Origin: Croceicoccus mobilis
GTDB taxonomy: Bacteria; Pseudomonadota; Alphaproteobacteria; Sphingomonadales; Sphingomonadaceae
Length of the DNA stretch: 64,000 nucleotides
Assembly (NCBI RefSeq): GCF_001661965.1
Contig: NZ_LYWZ01000027.1
Location: 1-64,000, forward strand
Reading direction: 5' to 3'
The position numbers were made by a program, and so were the translations under genes. Positions 8,812 through 17,316 of this stretch are shown piece by piece; positions within the stretch are counted from its first letter, which is position 1, and each line of letters begins with the position of its first letter. The notes under the pieces are model-generated. The model was given only the letters and a program-made list of their open reading frames with translations. It searched no databases and had not been told where the DNA came from.

Positions 8812-9609
8812 TCAGCTCCTGAGGAAATCGATGACTGCGGATTGGAAGGGGGCGGGATCGGTCAGGTTTACCGCGTGGCCGCCCCAGGGCAGGTGAATAT
8901 GGCTGGCATTAGCGCCGATCAGTGCCTTATGTTTTTCCGACGAGGTCCACGGCACCAGGAGATCGTCCGCCGCGCTGACCATCAGCACGGGACAGGTGAG
9001 ATCACCTGCCCACCCGCTGCAATCGAACCCGCGCGCTGCAGCGATGCGGGTCCGCATCGTGTCCTCGCCCGGCCAGCTTGCCAGATGATGCTCGGTCTCG
9101 GCCTGAAACGCCGCGTCATGTTCGGAAAGCCATGTCGCCGGGAACAGGAAGATCGGCTGCGCTTCCAGATAGGCACGCGGCCCGCCGCCATCCAGCACGG
9201 CAAGCCGGGCCGAAAAACACCGCGCCGTCTGCGGGTCGAGGCTGGCCCAGCCATTGACCACGACCACCCGCTCGATCCGGTCGGGCGCGGCCCGCGCCGC
9301 CTCCAGCGCGGCCATGCCGCCGATGGCGTGGCCCATCAGGCTGGCGCGTTCGATGCGCAGCGCATCCATCAGCGCCAGCATGTCCGCGCCCAGATCCGCC
9401 AGCGTCAGCCCTTGCGCGCAGACCCGCTCACTGCGCGCCGTGCCGCGATGGTCATAGGCGATGACGCGGAAATGTTCGGCCAGCGCCGGGATATTGGGCG
9501 ACCAGTAACCGCCCGATCCGCCCAGCCCTGCCGACAGGATCAGGACCGGCGCATCGGCGGCCCCATGTTCTTCGTAATAAAGCCCCGCCGCTTCAGCCAA
9601 GATGCGCAA
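8812..9609 (-). CDS. rutD: Aminoacrylate hydrolase RutD (alpha/beta hydrolase)
   Basis: A 265-residue alpha/beta hydrolase that by family knowledge speeds breakdown of aminoacrylate to malonic semialdehyde and ammonia. Visible features are the oxyanion region [12 protein letters not shown], the nucleophile region [12 protein letters not shown] and a late His in [11 protein letters not shown]. The position-equivalent nucleophile is Ala rather than Ser (GHAIGG), which is odd for a hydrolase. The only good start is TTG at 9609, inside the end of rutC (17-base overlap), so translation is probably coupled. Context makes the assignment firm despite the weak start. Confidence 0.88.
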   Translation of the reverse strand: MRILAEAAGLYYEEHGAADAPVLILSAGLGGSGGYWSPNIPALAEHFRVIAYDHRGTARSERVCAQGLTLADLGADMLALMDALRIERASLMGHAIGGMAALEAARAAPDRIERVVVVNGWASLDPQTARCFSARLAVLDGGGPRAYLEAQPIFLFPATWLSEHDAAFQAETEHHLASWPGEDTMRTRIAAARGFDCSGWAGDLTCPVLMVSAADDLLVPWTSSEKHKALIGANASHIHLPWGGHAVNLTDPAPFQSAVIDFLRS

Positions 9610-9976
9610 CCGAGGCGATCTCTACCAAAAGGTCGGGCTTCACGAGATCGGCCTTGATGCAATAGCGCGCAGGCTTGTCGCCGGGGAAATACTCGGCATA
9701 GACCGCGTTGAAGGCCGGATAGTCGGCAAGGTCCTTCAGGAAGATATGGTTCATGGCGATATCGGCCATGGTGCCGCCGCCTGCTTCCACCGTGGTCTTG
9801 ATCACTTCCAGCACATGGCGCGTCTGCGCGGCGGCATCGCCGACATGCAGCACGCTGCCGCCCTCACCCAGTGCCAGCACGCCGGAAACATAGATGGTGT
9901 TCCCCGCCTTCGTGCCCGCCGAATAGGGGGCGATCGGAGCAGGAAACTGCGGCGGGTTGATAGGTTCGAAAGGCAT
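9593..9976 (-). CDS. rutC: Aminoacrylate peracid reductase RutC (RidA family)
   Basis: A 127-residue RidA/YjgF-family protein. In the Rut pathway it is placed at the 3-aminoacrylate peracid step. Family landmarks are [29 protein letters not shown], the ETxxVL-like [16 protein letters not shown] block, and the C-terminal [21 protein letters not shown]. Length matches the E. coli protein. The ATG shares a base with the rutB stop (TAATG), so the two genes are tightly coupled. Confidence 0.94.
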   Translation of the reverse strand: MPFEPINPPQFPAPIAPYSAGTKAGNTIYVSGVLALGEGGSVLHVGDAAAQTRHVLEVIKTTVEAGGGTMADIAMNHIFLKDLADYPAFNAVYAEYFPGDKPARYCIKADLVKPDLLVEIASVAHLG

Positions 9977-10704
9977 TAATCGTCTCCCTTTGCAGACTGG
10001 CCGACGCTGCCGCAGAAATCCGCGACGGAGCTGACCCAGCCAAAGAATTTCTCGACATTGTAGACCGTGGCCTGATGCACGAAGTCGGGGCCCAGATGGT
10101 GGGTCGCATCCTCCAGCATCACGCCGAAATATTCGAGGTGGAAGGCATCGCGCAGGGTCGATTCCACGCAGACATTGCTGGCGATGCCGACGAACACGAT
10201 GGTCCTGATCCCGCGCGAACGCAGCACGCTGTCCAGCTGCGAATTGAAGAAGGCGGAATAGCGTGTCTTGTGCACGCGTATGTCGCCCGGGTGCGGCTTC
10301 AGCGCATCGACCAGCTCGTAATCCCAGCCGCCGCGCGCCAGCAACTTGCCGTGAAGTTCGGGCCTATCGCGCATGGTCTTCAATGCGTTCGATTTGTGCC
10401 AGTTGGGCGATCCCGGACCGCCCGCCTCGACATAATCGCTGTCCCAACCGTTTTGCAGATAGACCACCGGCATCCCTGCACCGCGCGCCACGTCCAGCAC
10501 CCTGCCGATATTGCCGATGACACCCGCCGCGCCCGATATGTCGAAGCCCGCCAGATCGACATAGCCGCCTTCTGTCGCATAGGCGTTCTGCATGTCGATC
10601 ACCACGACCGCGGTATTCGATGGGTCCACCCGGATCGGCTCGGGCCGCGCGGGCAGCGTGACGCTGGCGGGGCCTGATGGGGCGGGTTCGATGATGGATG
10701 CGAT
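9976..10704 (-). CDS. rutB: Ureidoacrylate amidohydrolase RutB (isochorismatase family), start uncertain
   Basis: RutB cleaves (peroxy)ureidoacrylate to carbamate and aminoacrylate. The core is unmistakable: [60 protein letters not shown] and the cysteine region [20 protein letters not shown]. The start is a problem: no in-frame ATG, GTG or TTG lies close upstream of the conserved N-terminus. AGGAGA (10711-10716 complement) stands 6 bases before an in-frame ATC at 10704, which I use provisionally (242 residues). Alternatives are TTG at 10848 (290 residues, no ribosome site) or a GTG inside the conserved region. It is the first gene of the rut operon here. Confidence 0.85.
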   Translation of the reverse strand: MASIIEPAPSGPASVTLPARPEPIRVDPSNTAVVVIDMQNAYATEGGYVDLAGFDISGAAGVIGNIGRVLDVARGAGMPVVYLQNGWDSDYVEAGGPGSPNWHKSNALKTMRDRPELHGKLLARGGWDYELVDALKPHPGDIRVHKTRYSAFFNSQLDSVLRSRGIRTIVFVGIASNVCVESTLRDAFHLEYFGVMLEDATHHLGPDFVHQATVYNVEKFFGWVSSVADFCGSVGQSAKGDD

Positions 10705-10918
10705 CGCCGGTCTCCTGTTTTTCCGAAGCGACCAGCTTTCCCCAAACCGCTTACGATTGCAACCGCTTGTGCTGCAGTGCAAAATCACTGTGGAAACAGG
10801 CGCCTGTCCGCAATCCTCCCTGCGCCCCCTTAAATCCCGCTGGCACAAGCCGTCTCAGACTCCCGCAGGGCAAGTCGCATGCTGCGCAAAGGCGCGCATG
10901 CCAGCAATGGGGAAGCTG

Positions 10919-12433
10919 ATGACACAACCGGGGGATCGCGCAACGAAGGCGACCGCGCGGCAGGCCGCAACCGTGCCCATGGACGGCGAAGCGGGCCATT
11001 GGCTGCTGGACGCCGCGACCGGCGAATTGCAGCTTTCGCCCAAAGCGCGCCTGATCTGCGGCTTCCCGGTCGATGGCCGCCCCGACTGGCGCAGCGCGGT
11101 CGCACGATTTGCGCGCGAGGACCGCCGCCGCCTGCTGGCAGCCACGCGAAACGCGCTTGCCAGCGGAGAGATCGCCACCTGCGATATCCGCCGCATGCGG
11201 CCCGATGGAGAAATCCGCCGCCTGCGCGTCCTCGTCATGCGATCGCCGGCATTCGGATCGCGGCAGATCAACGGCGTGGTGACCGAACAAAGGCCCGATG
11301 CGCCTTTCGCCGGGGATGAAGCCCATTTCGACCGGCACCGCTTTTTCGGTCAGCTGGCGCATGAACTTTACAACCCATTGAATGGCATCATCGGCTTTTC
11401 CGACCTGATGATGCGTTCCGGCCTGCCTGCAGGACAGGAAGAGCGCGCCGCTGCCATCGCATGCGCCGCGCGGGCCATGCAGCACCATGTCGAGAACGTG
11501 ATGACCGTCCACGGCGAAGGCAGGCTGCCCGCCGCGCCCGATATGGTGCCGGTCGACATCGCCTGCCTCGCCCGCGATTTCGCCCGGCGTGAAAGCGAGC
11601 GCGCATCGCCGGGCGCGATGCCGATCGTGCTCGGCTTCCAGCAGGCCGCCGGGATCTGGGCGCGCAGCGATGCCGCCGTCGTCAGCGCCATATTGCAAAG
11701 GCTGATCGCGATCACCGGCGCGGCGCAGGGAAGCCCGCTGCTGCTCGGCCTTGGCTGCGCGGGCGACCGGGTGGAGCTGACGGTGCAGGATCACGCCTGC
11801 CGCACCGCGCGGCAGGTCGCAGAGCTACAGTCTGCCCTGCGCGGCGATGCGCAATGCATCTCGGCCAGCGATTTCGCCATGGCCGCCGCCGCACGCCTTG
11901 CCGCCAGCATTCAGGCGCGGATCGCATTCGAGGCGACGCCCTGGCCCGGGCATATGGCGACCCTGTCCCTCCCCGCGCTGCTTGGCGCGCAGGCAAGCGC
12001 AGGCCTGCGCCCGAAAATGCCCGAACGCGTGCTGTTGGCAGAGGATGACGAAATCTGCCGCATGCTGATCGCCCAATATGCGGCAAGCTGCGATGTCATT
12101 CTCGACATTGCCGAAAATGGCGCGGTCGCGGTCGCCATGGTCGAGGAAGCGCAGAGTCTGGGCCATCCCTATGCGCTGGTGCTGATGGATCTTCGCATGC
12201 CGGTGATGGATGGTTTCGCCGCCGCGCGCCGCCTGCGCGCGCTGGGTCATGGCGAAGCCGGCCTGCCGATCATCGCCGTCAGCGCCAATTGCAGCGAAGA
12301 GGACGTGCTGGAATGCCGCGCCGCCGGCATGCAGGACCTGATGCCGAAACCTTTTATGGTAGAGGAATTCGAATCCTGCATGGTGCGCTGGCTGCCATCG
12401 ATGCAGCTCAGCGCCCATCACCCCGGCATCTAG
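10919..12433 (+). CDS. Hybrid histidine-kinase-like protein with degenerate ATPase domain and receiver
   Basis: 504 residues. A PAS-like region (about 20-110) is followed by a phosphoacceptor helix with HELYNPLNGIIGFSD (His148), a domain where the ATPase should be, and a complete receiver near the C-terminus with LLAEDDE, LVLMDLRMP (phospho-acceptor Asp424) and the conserved Lys in LMPKPF. The ATPase region lacks the Asn of the N-box and the glycines of the G1 and G2 boxes. It may therefore act as a phosphotransfer protein rather than an active kinase. Start is placed at 10919, after GGGGAAG; in-frame ATGs at 10898 and 10907 are alternatives. It is divergent from rutB and convergent with the diguanylate cyclase. 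Confidence 0.78.
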   Translation: MTQPGDRATKATARQAATVPMDGEAGHWLLDAATGELQLSPKARLICGFPVDGRPDWRSAVARFAREDRRRLLAATRNALASGEIATCDIRRMRPDGEIRRLRVLVMRSPAFGSRQINGVVTEQRPDAPFAGDEAHFDRHRFFGQLAHELYNPLNGIIGFSDLMMRSGLPAGQEERAAAIACAARAMQHHVENVMTVHGEGRLPAAPDMVPVDIACLARDFARRESERASPGAMPIVLGFQQAAGIWARSDAAVVSAILQRLIAITGAAQGSPLLLGLGCAGDRVELTVQDHACRTARQVAELQSALRGDAQCISASDFAMAAAARLAASIQARIAFEATPWPGHMATLSLPALLGAQASAGLRPKMPERVLLAEDDEICRMLIAQYAASCDVILDIAENGAVAVAMVEEAQSLGHPYALVLMDLRMPVMDGFAAARRLRALGHGEAGLPIIAVSANCSEEDVLECRAAGMQDLMPKPFMVEEFESCMVRWLPSMQLSAHHPGI

Positions 12434-12446
12434 TGCACGGCAGGGC

Positions 12447-13538
12447 TCACCCTGCGATCTCCACCCGGTCGCGCCCCGCTTCCTTTGCGCGATAGAGCGC
12501 CTCGTCCGCCGCGCGCAGGGCGTTGCGACGGTCGGGAAAGGCGAAGACATCGGCGACCCCGGCGGAAAAGGACACCTTGCCGATCACATCTCCGGTGCTT
12601 TCCTGCACGAAGCGCCTTTTGCCAAGTGCGATCCGCATCGCATCGATCCGCTCACGCGCCTGTTCGGTGGTAAAGCCGCGGAAGATCATCACGAATTCCT
12701 CCCCCCCATGGCGGGCGGCATGGCATGACCCGGTTCCCATCGTCTTCAACAGCTCACCCACCGCCACGATAACGCGGTCGCCGGTGTCATGGCCGAAACT
12801 GTCGTTGATGCACTTGAAACGGTCGATGTCGCAAAATGCCACGCACATGGCCTCGACATTGCTGCGGGCCATGCGGAATTCCTCCTCGAACACGGCTTCG
12901 AAACCGCGCCGGTTGGGCAGCTGGGTCAGCGGGTCGATGGTCGCATCGCGCCGCGCCCGCGCCAGCTCTTCGCGCAGGGATTGCGCCTCGCGCTCTGCGC
13001 GCAACAGGCGCATTTCGAACGTGCGGGCGGTTTCCGCCATGCCCTGCGATTTTTCGCGCAAAAGGCTCGTCGCCGCAGGTTCTTCGCGCGCCAGCGTTTC
13101 CACCTGCGACGCAATGTCGCGGCCATAGCTGACGACCGCGTTGCGCGCCGAACTCGTGGTGTCGCGAAATCTCTCGACCGAGGATTGCAGGCGCACGGCC
13201 ATGTCTTCGTAATGGGTGGCGGGATCACTCTTGCCGTCATCGCGTAATTGCTGGTCGAGCCAGAACTGGCTGATCGCCTCTCCCGCCGCGATCCGTTCGC
13301 CGATACGGCGGCGCAGGCGCGGATTGCCGCCGGAAAAGGCCGTATGGGCCGCCAGCAGATTGGCGGCGGAAATGTCGAGATTATTGCCGAGCAGGAAGTC
13401 CCGGATCGCATCCAGCAGGCGGGCGCGCTCACCTTCTACCGGCGTGTGGGCGTCGGCGGGGGCGTCGGTGGGGGCGGTGACGCCGAAAAGCCCCCTGATA
13501 CGGCTGCGCCTGCGCTGCATGGACTGGTCGTGAATCAT
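12447..13538 (-). CDS. Diguanylate cyclase (GGDEF domain)
   Basis: A 363-residue cytoplasmic protein with no membrane segment. Residues about 1-150 form an unassigned helical domain, residues about 150-210 look like a coiled coil rich in Glu/Arg, and the GGDEF domain follows (DPLTQLPNRRGFEAVF, then GGEEF near residue 278). The active motif is intact, so cyclic di-GMP synthesis is expected. No RxxD inhibitory site is visible five residues before GGEEF, so product inhibition may be absent. AAAGGA precedes the ATG. It lies 22 bases after fliA in the same orientation, which ties it to the motility-to-sessile switch. Confidence 0.9.
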   Translation of the reverse strand: MIHDQSMQRRRSRIRGLFGVTAPTDAPADAHTPVEGERARLLDAIRDFLLGNNLDISAANLLAAHTAFSGGNPRLRRRIGERIAAGEAISQFWLDQQLRDDGKSDPATHYEDMAVRLQSSVERFRDTTSSARNAVVSYGRDIASQVETLAREEPAATSLLREKSQGMAETARTFEMRLLRAEREAQSLREELARARRDATIDPLTQLPNRRGFEAVFEEEFRMARSNVEAMCVAFCDIDRFKCINDSFGHDTGDRVIVAVGELLKTMGTGSCHAARHGGEEFVMIFRGFTTEQARERIDAMRIALGKRRFVQESTGDVIGKVSFSAGVADVFAFPDRRNALRAADEALYRAKEAGRDRVEIAG

Positions 13539-13560
13539 GGCTTCATCCTTTCCCCGTGGA

Positions 13561-14343
13561 TCAGATGATCGTCGCGATGCCGTCCAGCGCCTCGCGCAGC
13601 CTTGCCAGCGCCTGCGCCTTTAGCTGGTGCACGCGCGGCACGCTGACCGAAAGCACTTCGGCGATCTCGGTCAGGTTCAGTTCCTCGACGAAATAAAGCT
13701 TCGTCACGAGTTGCAGCCGTTCGGGCAAATCCGCGATCGCGGCGATCAGCGCCTCGCGCGTTTCGGCATCGGTGAGCTGGGCGAAACTGTCGGGCGTTTG
13801 GTCGGCAAAGGCCGCGCTGGAATCGGAATAGACCTCATCGATGGCCTCGAAGCGCAGCGGCTCGCTTGCCATGCGCAGCGCGGCAAGATCCGGGACCGCC
13901 AGCCCCAGCGCCTCGGCCAGTTCGCCTTCATCCGGCAATCGGCCCAGTTCGCCGCGAAGCGCGATCTCCTTCGCCTCGATCTCGCGCCGCCGCTGCGCCG
14001 CGCCGCGCGATATGGGGGCCTCGCGCCGGACAAGGTCGAGCATCGCGCCCCTCACCCGCAATTTGGCATAGGCGGCGAAACCGTCCTCGGTCGGGCCGTC
14101 ATGCTTTTGCGCGCATTCGGTCAAGGCGACGAGGCCCGCCTGCATCAGGTCGGAAAGCTCCATGCCGGGGCGGCCCGATCCGTGCACGTGCCAGGCAAGG
14201 CGGCGCACCATCGGCATGAAGCGCCTCACCCTGTCCTCCACGGCCCCGCCATAGGCGTTGCGGGCGGCGTTTCGGCGCGGGTTTGGAGCAGCCGATGACT
14301 TCTGCCCGAGCGAGCGTTCGAAAGATGCGTAATCATGTTTCAT
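13561..14343 (-). CDS. fliA: Flagellar sigma factor FliA (sigma-28)
   Basis: A 260-residue sigma factor for late flagellar genes. Region 2 (RVRRFMPMVRRLAWHVHG, ELSDLMQAGLVALTECAQ), region 3 (about 115-165) and region 4 (LPERLQLVTKLYFVEELNLTEIA, then the DNA-recognition helix with VSVPRVHQLKAQAL) are all visible, in the FliA/WhiG pattern. The ATG overlaps the flhA stop by 4 bases, so FliA is made in the flhA operon, which has a sigma-54-type promoter. The anti-sigma factor FlgM is encoded about 3.3 kb upstream on the same strand. Confidence 0.94.
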   Translation of the reverse strand: MKHDYASFERSLGQKSSAAPNPRRNAARNAYGGAVEDRVRRFMPMVRRLAWHVHGSGRPGMELSDLMQAGLVALTECAQKHDGPTEDGFAAYAKLRVRGAMLDLVRREAPISRGAAQRRREIEAKEIALRGELGRLPDEGELAEALGLAVPDLAALRMASEPLRFEAIDEVYSDSSAAFADQTPDSFAQLTDAETREALIAAIADLPERLQLVTKLYFVEELNLTEIAEVLSVSVPRVHQLKAQALARLREALDGIATII

Positions 14344-16433
14344 GCGGCCATCTCGATCTGTTGTGGCTGGCTTGATTGGCCGGGGCTCTCACCGATCACC
14401 TCGATCACTTCGATCGGCTGGCTGACCGGCAATTCGGCAATGGAAAGGACAAGGCAGGCAGGCGCGCGCTGTTTCAAAAGCGCGGCGATGGCGCGGCGCG
14501 TGGGCGGCTGGACCACCAGCGCGGGCGGCACGGCGGCAGGGCCGCGCGCATCCATGATCGCCTTGACCCGGCCCGAGATGGTGGCCGACAGGCCCGGTTC
14601 GATCACCGGCCAGCCCGTCACCGGATCGCGCAGACCGCCCAGGATCGCGCCCTCCATCTGCCCATCCAGCGTGATGACCGGCAGCGCCTGTGCGGACGGG
14701 CATGCCTGCCCCACGATCATCGCGCCCAGATCGGCGCGCACCATATCGACCAGCGGCTCATGCTCGGTCGAGCGCATGACCGCGCGCGACAGGCTGGCAA
14801 GGATCGGCATGGGATGGGTGAGCGCTATGCCATCCTCCAGCAAATTGCGGAAAACGCGGGTCAGCGCGGCAAGTGAGAGCGGCTGCGGATAGATCGTCTC
14901 GACCAGCCCCTCGGCATGATGTTTCGCCGCGTCGATCATCTCGCGCACGTCGTCGGGCCCCAGCAGGTCGTGCGGGCGCGCGGCGAGCAGCTGGTTCAAC
15001 TGCGTCGCGATGACGGTCGCGGGATCGACGGCAAGGAATCCCTCTGCCACCGCGTGATCGCGTGATGCGGGATCGATCCAGATCGCGGGGCAGCCAAAGC
15101 TGGGGTCGATGGTCTGTTCGCCCTGCAGGCGATGCGCCTTGCTTGCCTCTCCGGTGTCGATGGCCAGCAATCTGCCGGGCTGTACCGCCCCGCCGCCCAG
15201 CACCACCCCGCCCAGCATGATGCGATAATCATAGGGCGGCAGCCCCAGCGCATCGCGCACGCGGAACTGCGGCACGACGAAACCGAAATCGCGCGACAAC
15301 TGCTTACGCACGCCGGTAATCCGGCTGACAAGCGGGCTGCCGCGCTTTTCATCGACCAGCGGGACAAGGCCATAGCCAAGCTCGATGGTGACGAGCGTGT
15401 GGTCGGACACTTCCTCCAGCGTGATTTTCTGCGGATCGGGCGCGGGTTCGGGTTCGGCGACGGGGATTGCCGCCCGTGCCTGCCGTTTGCGCAGGGCGTG
15501 GGACAGCCAGAAGGCAAGCGCCGCCGCGGGCAGGAAGATCGACTGCGGCATGGCCGGTATCATCCCGACCGCGGCCAGCACCACGCCGACCGGCAGCCAG
15601 CTTTTCGCATCGGCGAACTGCCCGCCGATCTGCCCGGCAAGGTCACGCGTATCCGAAACGCGGGTCACGATCACGGCAGCCGCGATCGAAAGCAGCAGCG
15701 AAGGCACCTGCGCCACCAGCGCATCGCCGATGGCGAGCTGCACATAGGCCTGCGCCGCTTCGCCCGCCGAAAGCCCGTGGCTGATCATGCCAAGGCAGAA
15801 ACCGGCGATGATATTGACCCCCAGGATCAGCATCGCGGCAATGGCATCGCCTTTCACGAATTTCGACGCGCCATCCATCGAGCCGTAAAAATCCGCTTCG
15901 GTCGCGACGTCGCGGCGGCGCGCCTTGGCGTCTTCGGCCGTCAGGATCCCGGCGGCGAGATCGGCGTCGATCGCCATCTGCTTGCCCGGCAAGGCATCGA
16001 GGGTGAAGCGGGCGGACACTTCGGAAACACGGCCCGCGCCCTTTGTCACCACGACCATGTTGATGATCATCAGGATCAGGAAGACGAAGATCCCGACCGC
16101 GAAATTCCCGCCGATGAGGAAGGCGCCGAACGCCTCGATCACCTTGCCCGCGGCCTCGCCCCCTTCGTGCCCGTGCACCAGCACCACGCGGGTGGAAGCG
16201 ACGTTCAGTGCCAGCCTGAGCAAAGTGGCGAACAGCAGCACCGATGGAAAGGACGAGAAATCGAGCGGTTTTTCTGCATTCATCGCCGCCATGAGGATCG
16301 CGACCGACAGCGCGATGTTGAATACGAAGGACAGGTCAAGGAGGATCGCCGGAACCGGCACGATCATCAGCAGCATCAGCACGAGGATGCCCGCAGGCAG
16401 CGCCGCCGCGCCGGGATTGGCAAAGCGTTTCAT
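14340..16433 (-). CDS. flhA: Flagellar type III export gate protein FlhA
   Basis: FlhA forms the ring of the flagellar export gate. The 697 residues have a hydrophobic N-terminal half with about eight membrane segments, the FHIPEP signature region (RVSEVSARFTLDALPGKQMA and AIDADLAAG) near residues 140-170, and a cytoplasmic C-terminal domain from about residue 330 that receives chaperone-substrate complexes. I use the ATG at 16433, which shares a base with the stop of the upstream transglycosylase gene; a GTG one codon earlier is possible. It is cotranscribed with the transglycosylase and fliA. Confidence 0.97.
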   Translation of the reverse strand: MKRFANPGAAALPAGILVLMLLMIVPVPAILLDLSFVFNIALSVAILMAAMNAEKPLDFSSFPSVLLFATLLRLALNVASTRVVLVHGHEGGEAAGKVIEAFGAFLIGGNFAVGIFVFLILMIINMVVVTKGAGRVSEVSARFTLDALPGKQMAIDADLAAGILTAEDAKARRRDVATEADFYGSMDGASKFVKGDAIAAMLILGVNIIAGFCLGMISHGLSAGEAAQAYVQLAIGDALVAQVPSLLLSIAAAVIVTRVSDTRDLAGQIGGQFADAKSWLPVGVVLAAVGMIPAMPQSIFLPAAALAFWLSHALRKRQARAAIPVAEPEPAPDPQKITLEEVSDHTLVTIELGYGLVPLVDEKRGSPLVSRITGVRKQLSRDFGFVVPQFRVRDALGLPPYDYRIMLGGVVLGGGAVQPGRLLAIDTGEASKAHRLQGEQTIDPSFGCPAIWIDPASRDHAVAEGFLAVDPATVIATQLNQLLAARPHDLLGPDDVREMIDAAKHHAEGLVETIYPQPLSLAALTRVFRNLLEDGIALTHPMPILASLSRAVMRSTEHEPLVDMVRADLGAMIVGQACPSAQALPVITLDGQMEGAILGGLRDPVTGWPVIEPGLSATISGRVKAIMDARGPAAVPPALVVQPPTRRAIAALLKQRAPACLVLSIAELPVSQPIEVIEVIGESPGQSSQPQQIEMAA

Positions 16434-17242
16434 CACAGCCCCATCCCCTCAAGCCGGCGATAGGCGCGCTGCACGGCGGCGGGCGTGGCGGCATCGTCCA
16501 TCGACCCGAAGGCGGAGGCGAGGCTTTGCGCCATGGATGGCCCGCGTGCCGCCTGCGGCAATGGCGCGGCCATGGTGATACGCGCCGGTGCTGCCGCAGG
16601 GGCAGCTGCAGGCGCTGGCACGCCGCTGCCTGCCATTGCGCCATCGACCTTGGCGCGGATCAGCCCCATGACCTCTCCCACACTGCGGGCAGAGCCGCCG
16701 TCATAGAATATCGCCCGATTGGCCGACGCCGCGCGCGGCAGCACGCTGGCAGCGCTGATCTCGGGCGTCGATTTCAGGGCCGAGAGGAATTTCCCCGCAT
16801 CTCCGCTGCCCAGAAAATGGCCGAGATAAAGTTCGGAGGCATCCGGGCTGCGCCCCAGTACGGCGGACAGATTCGCCCCGTTCTCGCGCGCCAGTTCGCC
16901 TGCCATCAGGGCCGAGGCGGCAGGATCGTGCCGCAGCGCCATGATATTGCCGGCAAGCCGCGGATCGGTAATACGCCCGCCCGCGATCGCATCGCTGGCC
17001 CAGGCCATGCCGTGCCGCGATCCATGCCGGTCCAGCGTTTCAAGCCAAGTCGCATCGGTAAACTGGTAAAGCCCGCTCGCGCTGGAGGTTTTCGCCTGCG
17101 CCTGCGGGTCGAGCGAGGATTCGATCCTTGCCTGCGCCAGTAGGAAATCGAAGTCGACCCCGGTGCTTTGTGCCGCCTGCGCGATGGCGCTGCGGATCTG
17201 CGGCGTCGCCGTTCCCAGTGATGATATTCCGGCTCCGCTCAC
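16433..17242 (-). CDS. Lytic transglycosylase (SLT fold) of the flagellar operon
   Basis: A 269-residue protein whose first 180 residues are a soluble-lytic-transglycosylase fold: AQARIESSLDP with catalytic Glu41, KTSSASGLYQFTDATWLE, and the LYLGHFLGSGDAGKF block. It should cut peptidoglycan so the rod can cross the wall. It has no obvious signal peptide, so it may be exported by the flagellar machinery. FlgJ in this locus is only the rod-binding half (25050-25319), so this protein probably supplies the missing hydrolase. The C-terminal part is Ala/Pro rich. GTG start with GGAGG upstream; a near-perfect sigma-54 promoter lies just before it. Confidence 0.88.
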   Translation of the reverse strand: MSGAGISSLGTATPQIRSAIAQAAQSTGVDFDFLLAQARIESSLDPQAQAKTSSASGLYQFTDATWLETLDRHGSRHGMAWASDAIAGGRITDPRLAGNIMALRHDPAASALMAGELARENGANLSAVLGRSPDASELYLGHFLGSGDAGKFLSALKSTPEISAASVLPRAASANRAIFYDGGSARSVGEVMGLIRAKVDGAMAGSGVPAPAAAPAAAPARITMAAPLPQAARGPSMAQSLASAFGSMDDAATPAAVQRAYRRLEGMGL

Positions 17243-17279
17243 GCCGATGCCTCCGGTTCGTTGTTACCGAAGGAGGATT

Positions 17280-17295
17280 TGCAAGCACCGTGCCA
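17280..17295 (-). promoter_or_regulatory. Sigma-54 promoter of the transglycosylase-flhA-fliA operon
   Basis: Read on the minus strand, TGGCACG-GTGC-TTGCA fits the -24/-12 consensus at every conserved base, with correct spacing. The start point would be about 27 bases before the GTG at 17242. It would put FlhA, FliA and probably the diguanylate cyclase under a sigma-54 activator. Confidence 0.85.
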
Positions 17296-17316
17296 AATGC
17301 ACGGGGCTGGCGCGGA

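Noticed and set aside
10790-10860. TGGCAC-like sequence upstream of the hybrid kinase as a sigma-54 promoter
   Set aside because: The -12 GC is missing at the required spacing, so it does not fit.
10592-10918. N-terminal extension of the hybrid kinase by 109 codons
   Set aside because: It would run through the rutB start on the opposite strand; GGGGAAG before ATG 10919 and the conserved domain start favour the shorter protein.
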